Source: CAXSBR01 sp964252015 (GTDB lineage: Bacteria > Actinomycetota > Actinomycetes > Mycobacteriales > Jatrophihabitantaceae). From it: a stretch of 64,000 nt of DNA. Positions within the stretch are counted from its first letter, which is position 1. Each line of letters begins with the position of its first letter. The notes beneath the pieces were generated by a model. That model had not been told where the DNA came from. It did no database searches and saw nothing but the letters and a program-made list of their open reading frames with translations. The position numbers and the translations under genes are program-made. This document shows positions 59,452 through 64,000 of the stretch, piece after piece. The stretch is taken from contig CAXULW010000010.1 of the NCBI GenBank assembly GCA_964252015.1, forward strand, positions 1-64,000. Reading direction: 5' to 3'.

Positions 59452-60828
59452 CTACAGCGAGGGCAGGTAGCGGCGCAGCTCGAACGGGGTGACCTCGGCC
59501 CGGTAGTCGACCCACTCGGCGCGCTTGTTGCGCAGGAAGTAGTCGAACACGCCTTCACCGAGGGTCTCGGCCACCAGCTCGGACGATTCCATCTCCCGCA
59601 GGGCTTCGTCCAGGTTGTGCGGCAGCTCGCGATAACCGAGCGCGCGGCGTTCGGTGGATGACAGCGACCACACGTCGTCCTCGGCGCCCGGCGGCAGCTC
59701 GTACTCCTCGGTGATGCCCTTCAACCCGGCCATCAGCACGACCGCGAACGCCAGGTAGGGGTTGCAGGCTGAGTCGATGGAGCGCAGCTCGATCCGGGTG
59801 GAGTTGGCCTTGTTCGGCTTGTGCAGCGGCACCCGGACCAGGGCCGAACGGTTGGCGTGACCCCAGCAGACGAACGTCGGCGCCTCGACCAGCTCGTTCG
59901 GCGCGGCGTAGCCCCAGAGGCGCTTGTAGGAGTTCACCCACTGGTTGGTCACCGCGGTGATCTCGGGCGCGTGGCGCAGGATGCCGGCGATGAACGACCG
60001 GGCCACCTTCGACAGGTTCAGCGGGTCGCTCGGGTGGTAGAACGCGTTGCGGTCGCCCTCGAACAGCGACAGGTGGGTGTGCATGCCGCTACCGGGCTGG
60101 TGCCCGAACGGCTTGGGCATGAACGTGGCGTGCACGTTGCGCGAGCGGGCGACCTCCTTCATCACGTGTCGGAACGTCATGATGTTGTCGGCCATCGACA
60201 GCGCGTCCGAGTAGTGCAGGTCGATCTCCTGCTGGCCCGGAGCGATCTCGTGGTGGCTGAACTCGACCGAGATGCCGAGCTCCTCCAGCGCCGTGATCGC
60301 GGTGCGGCGGAAGTCATGGGCGCTGTCGTGGCTGGTCATGTCGAAGTAGCCACCGGTGTCGATCGGACGCGGCTCGGTGCCGTCCGCGGGGCGGTTCTCG
60401 AGCAGGAAGAACTCGATCTCGGGGTGGGTGTAGAACGTGAAGCCCAGCTCGGCCGCCTTGGCCAGCGCCCGGCGTAGGACGTGCCGCGGATCGGCCCACG
60501 ACGGTGACCCGTCGGGCATGCGGATGTCGCAGAACATCCGGGCCGACTCCCCGCCCGGGCTGCCGTCGTTGGGCCGGTCGATGACCCCGGGCAGCACCTG
60601 GAACGTCGACGGATCGGGGCGGGCGAGCATGTCGCTCTCGCTGGCCCGGGCGAAACCCTCGACCGCCGACCCGTCGAATCCGATCCCCTCGGCGAACGCC
60701 CCTTCCAGTTCGGCCGGCGGCACCGCGACCGATTTCAGGTAGCCGAGCACGTCGGTGAACCACAACCGGACGAAGCGGATCTGCCGCTCCTCCAGGGTGC
60801 GGAGGACGAACTCCTGCTGACGGTCCAT
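59452..60828 (-). CDS. glnA2: Glutamine synthetase-like protein GlnA2 (no adenylylation Tyr)
   Basis: 458 residues from ATG 60828 (upstream codons are not family-like). Landmarks: GFDGSAVEGF, HPEIEFFLLE, KPFGHQPGSGMHTHLSL, and HANRSALVRVP. In the loop where GlnA has KDLYELPP, this protein has EDDVWSLSSTER: no target Tyr, so GlnE should not modify it. In streptomycetes the GlnA2 type acts as a gamma-glutamylpolyamine synthetase rather than a housekeeping glutamine synthetase; whether that holds here is unknown. It lies in the core block with glnE. Confidence 0.92.
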   Translation of the reverse strand: MDRQQEFVLRTLEERQIRFVRLWFTDVLGYLKSVAVPPAELEGAFAEGIGFDGSAVEGFARASESDMLARPDPSTFQVLPGVIDRPNDGSPGGESARMFCDIRMPDGSPSWADPRHVLRRALAKAAELGFTFYTHPEIEFFLLENRPADGTEPRPIDTGGYFDMTSHDSAHDFRRTAITALEELGISVEFSHHEIAPGQQEIDLHYSDALSMADNIMTFRHVMKEVARSRNVHATFMPKPFGHQPGSGMHTHLSLFEGDRNAFYHPSDPLNLSKVARSFIAGILRHAPEITAVTNQWVNSYKRLWGYAAPNELVEAPTFVCWGHANRSALVRVPLHKPNKANSTRIELRSIDSACNPYLAFAVVLMAGLKGITEEYELPPGAEDDVWSLSSTERRALGYRELPHNLDEALREMESSELVAETLGEGVFDYFLRNKRAEWVDYRAEVTPFELRRYLPSL

Positions 60829-60876
60829 TTCGCCAGTGTGCCTCAGACCTGAGTCCGACTCGTAACGCACGGCGGC

Positions 60877-61365
60877 TCAGGCCGGCGACCGGCCGCCTGC
60901 CGAGCCGGCCGTACTGGTCAGTAGGTCCCGGGTGATCTCGAGCTGCCCGCGGTGCTGTGCCAGTTCCTCGAAGATGTGGATGGCCGCGCCGCCCTGGGTG
61001 CGGCCCAGCGGCAACTCCGCGTCCTGCGGTTCCGGTGTCCCACGGGGCGGTGCGTACGGTTCCAGGCCCACCAGGTCCGCGGCCAGTTGGGCGCGGGCCC
61101 GGCGCACCCGGTGTACCAGACCGGCCACGTCGCCCCGAGCCCGGAACTCGCCGTCCCGGTCGCGCTCGATCGGCCGTCCGGCGATCACGTAGCCGCCCCA
61201 GTACTCCAGCACGCCGAGGCAGTGCACCACTACCGCGTACGCGCAGTTGGCGCCGTCCAGGTCGGGCACCCGGTTGGCCAGGTCGTCACCGAGGCCGGTG
61301 ACGATCGCGACCATGCCGTCCAGGGCCTCGTCGACGTACCAGAGCAGGTCGTCGGTCGAGATCAC
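60877..61365 (-). CDS. DinB-family four-helix protein
   Basis: 162 residues from GTG 61365, where ISTDDLLWYVDEALDGMVAIV gives the typical first helix of DinB/maleylpyruvate isomerase-like proteins; a longer frame adds a basic, non-conserved head. Helix II carries a His (VHCLGVLEYWGGYVIAG) and helix IV has HIFEELAQHRGQLEITRDLL, supplying the His/His/His metal site of the family. Thiol-dependent roles (bacillithiol or mycothiol transferases) are known for relatives; the exact role here is unknown. Confidence 0.86.
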   Translation of the reverse strand: MISTDDLLWYVDEALDGMVAIVTGLGDDLANRVPDLDGANCAYAVVVHCLGVLEYWGGYVIAGRPIERDRDGEFRARGDVAGLVHRVRRARAQLAADLVGLEPYAPPRGTPEPQDAELPLGRTQGGAAIHIFEELAQHRGQLEITRDLLTSTAGSAGGRSPA

Positions 61366-61387
61366 GTCGATCCGCCCCGGCCGTGGT

Positions 61388-62686
61388 TCAGGAGAGCGCG
61401 CTGCCCTTGATCCACTTCGACCACGGCAGGCTCCAGTCGCCGCCCTGCCAGACCTCGAGCGCCGACCCGCCGGTGTGCTTGACCGTGACGACGTCACCGA
61501 GCTTGGCGAAGCTGTAGAACCACTTGGCGTTGGCCGGGCTGAGGTTCAGGCATCCGTGGGAGACGTCCCGGTGGCCCTGGGCCCAGACGGTGGAGCCCAT
61601 CTGGTGCATGTAGATGCCGCCGGTGCTGATCCGGGTGGCGTAGTAGATGTACTCCTTGTAGCCACCCTGATCGAGCGGCAGACCGTAGGTGGTGGAGTCC
61701 ATCAGCTTGGGGTTGAAGTGCCCCATGACCGTGTACGTGCCGCTCGGGGTCCAGTAGGTGATGGTGCGGCCCTTGATGACCTGCGAGCCGCCGCGCCCCA
61801 TCGACGTCGGCATGTCGCGCACCAGCTTGCCGTTCGAGTACACCTTGACGTGGTGGGTGGTGTCGTCGGCGACCGAGACGTGGCTGGCGCCGATGCTGAA
61901 GTGCAACGTCTTCGAGCCCTGGCCGTACAGGCCCTCGCCGAGCTTCTTGCCGTAGTCGGCCACCGTCACGGTGACCTTGGTGCCGGTCTTGTAGTACACC
62001 CGCGGGCGCCAGTGCACGTTCTGGTCGTCCACCCAGTACCAGGAGCCGGTCACCGCCGGCGTGGTGGTCACCGTCATCGTCCTCTCGGCCGCGGCCCGGT
62101 CGGTGATCGGACGGTCCCAGTGCACGTTGACGACCATGCCGACGCCGTAGGTGGCGTTGTCGGTCAAGCCCTGCAGGGCGGGGTTGTTGATGAAGGGCAT
62201 GGCCAGCCGGTCAGGGGTGAGGGTGGTGAAGCTCGTCTCCTTGTGCACCGCCTTGCCGTCGGCGTTCACCGCGCTCGCGGTCAGCGTGTACTTCTTCCCG
62301 TAGCCCAGCGGCTCGGCGACCTGCCACGCCGTCTTGTCCGCGGTCAGCGTGCCGGCGACGTGCTTTCCGGCCGCGTTGACCAGCGCCACGCTGGACAGCT
62401 GCCCGCCGGCGACGCCGACCTTGACCGGCGTGACCGGGCTGACGTTCTTGGTCGAGGCGGGCAGCAGGGTCAACCGCGCCGCCGCGGCCGGAGCCTTCGG
62501 GGTGGTCGATGGCGCTACGGTCGTGCTTGCCGCCCTGGTCGAAGCCGTGGCCGAGCCGGTCGTGGATGCCGTGGTGGATGCCGTGGTGGAGCCGGACTTG
62601 GACCCACCGGCCGTCGTACAGCCGGCCACCCCCACCACGGCGACGAGCGTCAACAGAACTGACGAACGCCAGCGGGCCAGGGTCAT
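61388..62686 (-). CDS. L,D-transpeptidase lipoprotein (YkuD with Ig-like domains)
   Basis: 432 residues from ATG 62686 (GGAAAGG upstream). A lipobox VAGC (Cys23) follows a signal helix, then a Ser/Thr/Ala-rich linker with TTASTTAS repeats, two Ig-like domains (about 75-270) as in mycobacterial LdtMt2-type enzymes, and the YkuD catalytic domain ending with HRDVSHGCLNLSP (nucleophile Cys379). It forms 3-3 cross-links between meso-diaminopimelate residues of peptidoglycan and is the likely carbapenem target. It starts 22 bp downstream of a perfect 22-bp palindrome. Confidence 0.93.
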   Translation of the reverse strand: MTLARWRSSVLLTLVAVVGVAGCTTAGGSKSGSTTASTTASTTGSATASTRAASTTVAPSTTPKAPAAAARLTLLPASTKNVSPVTPVKVGVAGGQLSSVALVNAAGKHVAGTLTADKTAWQVAEPLGYGKKYTLTASAVNADGKAVHKETSFTTLTPDRLAMPFINNPALQGLTDNATYGVGMVVNVHWDRPITDRAAAERTMTVTTTPAVTGSWYWVDDQNVHWRPRVYYKTGTKVTVTVADYGKKLGEGLYGQGSKTLHFSIGASHVSVADDTTHHVKVYSNGKLVRDMPTSMGRGGSQVIKGRTITYWTPSGTYTVMGHFNPKLMDSTTYGLPLDQGGYKEYIYYATRISTGGIYMHQMGSTVWAQGHRDVSHGCLNLSPANAKWFYSFAKLGDVVTVKHTGGSALEVWQGGDWSLPWSKWIKGSALS

Positions 62687-62708
62687 CGGAAAACCTTTCC
62701 ACCTTCGG

Positions 62709-62730
62709 ATGTTCGCAGCGCTGCGAACAT
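62709..62730. promoter_or_regulatory. Perfect 22-bp palindrome upstream of the L,D-transpeptidase gene
   Basis: ATGTTCGCAGC followed directly by GCTGCGAACAT, with no spacer or mismatch, ending 22 bases before the start codon. It is a strong candidate operator for a dimeric regulator; the family that binds it cannot be named. Confidence 0.72.
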
Positions 62731-62820
62731 GAAATAACAGTGTGCCCCATTTTCTGGCCCCGGCGGGATTGACGACGGTGGTGCGGCGGCGCGACGTCGT
62801 TCGGCGACGCCCACGAGCCC

Positions 62821-62903
62821 GTGCCGCTGGGGTCATGCAGCGCCGTGCCGCTGGGGTCATGCAGCGCCGTGCCGCTGGGGTCATGCAGCGCCGCGCCGCT
62901 GGG
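62821..62903. repeat. 24-bp tandem repeats before nadE
   Basis: GTGCCGCTGGGGTCATGCAG-like units of 24 bp occur three times and a fourth is partial, ending 14 bases before the nadE start. The repeat supplies no in-frame coding sequence to nadE. Confidence 0.88.
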
Positions 62904-62917
62904 GCAAACTTGGCGGT

Positions 62918-64000
62918 ATGCCCGTGCTTCGTCTCGCCCTGGCCCAGATCAACCTGACCGTCGGCGACATCGCGGGCAACGGCCGACGCATCGTCGCCGC
63001 GGCCGGCGAGGCGGCGCGGGCCGGAGCCGACCTGCTCGCGCTGCCCGAAATGGCCATCACCGGCTACCCACCCGAGGACCTCGTCTTCCGGTCCTCCTTC
63101 CGCCGGGCATCTCGCGCCGCGCTGGACCAGGTCGCCGCCGACCTCGACGCCGCCGGTCTCGGCGAGCTGGGGGTGATCGTCGGCTACCTGGACGACGACC
63201 CGGCCGACTCACCGGCCGACGAAGCGACGGATGACGCTGCACCGGATGACGAAGCACGGGATGACGCGGCACTGGATGCCGCGCCACTTAATGACTTCGG
63301 CGAGAGAGCCAACGGTGCGTCGGACGGACGCCTGGCCGGCCGACCCACGAGCGCGCGCAACGCGGCCGCGTTCGTCCACGGCGGCCAGGTGGTCGCTCGG
63401 TACTACAAGCACCACCTGCCCAATTACGGCGTGTTCGACGAGGACCGCTACTTCAAACCGGGCCGGCAGTTCACCATGGTCCGCTTCCGCGGCGTGGACG
63501 TGGCCCTCACGATCTGCGAGGACGTGTGGCAGGAGGGCGGGCCGTTCAGCGTCGCTCGCGAGGCCGGCGCGGGGTTGGTGGTCAACATCAACGGCTCGCC
63601 CTATGAACGCAACAAGGACGACGTCCGGCTGCCGCTGATCCGCCGCCGCGCCGCCGAAGCCGGCTGCCCGGTGGCGTACGTCAACACCGTGGGCGGCCAG
63701 GACGAGCTGGTGTTCGACGGCGACTCCTTCGTGGTGTCCGCGGCCGGTGCGGTGATGATGCGCGCGCCGCAGTTCGTCGAGGGCGTGTTCTGCGTCGACG
63801 TCGACGCAGAGGCCGCGTCAGCGGACGTGACCGGTCCGCTGCGCGACATGGTGGTGCGCCGCATCCAGACCACCGCGCTGTCGCCCGATGCCAGCGGGCC
63901 CGGGCCGGCCGCGCCCGATCGAGGTGCAGACCGCCCGACCCTCGAACCGGTGCGGGCCGAGCGGATCGGCGACCCGGAGGAGGTCTGGTCGGCCCTGGTG
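62918..64000 (+). CDS. nadE: Glutamine-dependent NAD+ synthetase, N-terminal part
   Basis: The first 361 codons, open to the right edge of the window. The N-terminal nitrilase-type glutaminase is seen: Glu44 in LLALPEMAITGYP, Lys164 in RYYKHHLPNYGVFDE, and the nucleophile Cys200 in LTICEDVW, followed by NINGSPYERNK. Between about 88 and 145 an acidic, Asp/Ala-rich expansion (DDAAPDDEARDDAALDAAP) is inserted in a loop. The synthetase domain should follow beyond the window. ATG 62918 has GGCGG upstream. It uses glutamine to amidate nicotinate adenine dinucleotide. Confidence 0.95.
   Translation, partial: MPVLRLALAQINLTVGDIAGNGRRIVAAAGEAARAGADLLALPEMAITGYPPEDLVFRSSFRRASRAALDQVAADLDAAGLGELGVIVGYLDDDPADSPADEATDDAAPDDEARDDAALDAAPLNDFGERANGASDGRLAGRPTSARNAAAFVHGGQVVARYYKHHLPNYGVFDEDRYFKPGRQFTMVRFRGVDVALTICEDVWQEGGPFSVAREAGAGLVVNINGSPYERNKDDVRLPLIRRRAAEAGCPVAYVNTVGGQDELVFDGDSFVVSAAGAVMMRAPQFVEGVFCVDVDAEAASADVTGPLRDMVVRRIQTTALSPDASGPGPAAPDRGADRPTLEPVRAERIGDPEEVWSALV

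Noticed and set aside
62821..62903. 24-bp repeats before nadE considered as a CRISPR or an iteron origin
   Set aside because: No spacers, only three to four copies, and no replication or cas genes nearby.

Overview
The window is very GC-rich, uses ATG and GTG starts with G-rich ribosome binding sites, and has codon use typical of a high-GC actinomycete. The order DUF4191 gene, RDD gene, glnA (0.7-3.9 kb) and the group glnE, glnA2 and nadE (54.3-64 kb) are Actinomycetota core loci. The genus cannot be fixed from the sequence alone. No rRNA, tRNA, phage structural gene, CRISPR array or intact insertion sequence was seen.

Layout. (1) 0.1-3.9 kb, core: cupin, DUF4191, RDD, and type I glutamine synthetase behind a four-half-site GlnR box and followed by a strong hairpin terminator. 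(2) 4-15.2 kb, accessory: a PH-like membrane protein, a 1,953-residue secreted repeat protein, an RlaP-type nucleotidyltransferase, a D-serine-dehydratase-like PLP enzyme, and an RtcB RNA ligase flanked by two broken genes (RidA and agmatinase remnants). (3) 15.2-32.2 kb, a catabolic island: two SDRs, an IclR regulator, a carboxymuconolactone-decarboxylase-like protein, two fumarylacetoacetate-hydrolase-fold enzymes, a Liv-type ABC importer with fused permeases, an amidohydrolase, an esterase, a flavoprotein dehydrogenase, a third SDR, a BBE-type oxidase and a VOC protein. (4) 32.2-44.7 kb, a mosaic: two toxin-antitoxin pairs, a two-component system in which a degenerate kinase is translationally coupled to an intact one, a dehalogenase-like hydrolase, a secreted SnoaL-like protein, an MTHFR-like/methyltransferase pair and several decayed genes. 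(5) 44.7-52.7 kb, more flavoenzyme catabolism: methyltransferase, BBE oxidase with MarR regulator, double HbpS-like protein, PanE-like dehydrogenase, metallo-hydrolase, FAD monooxygenase and FMN reductase. (6) 52.7-64 kb, mostly core: GT-C-like membrane protein, glnE, glutamine amidotransferase, CDF metal transporter, glnA2, DinB protein, L,D-transpeptidase lipoprotein and the 5' part of nadE.

How it works together. Nitrogen assimilation genes at both ends are linked functionally: GlnE modifies GlnA at a Tyr that is present in GlnA (Tyr402) and absent from GlnA2. In many actinobacteria glnA and glnE lie side by side; here about 50 kb of accessory DNA lies between them.

The main discovery is a 17-bp operator-like motif, consensus NTTTCRNNNNRCGAGAA, found seven times just upstream of catabolic transcription units at 16.9, 18.6, 25.6, 25.8, 31.6, 47.7 and 50.5 kb, almost always with the CGAGAA half nearest the start codon. 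It ties regions 3 and 5 into one candidate regulon, with the local IclR protein as the likely regulator, although about 15 kb of unrelated genes separates them. A second theme is in-frame expansion of 12-30 bp tandem repeats in many otherwise conserved genes (glnE, the GT-C gene, the PanE-like gene, a methyltransferase, the L,D-transpeptidase).
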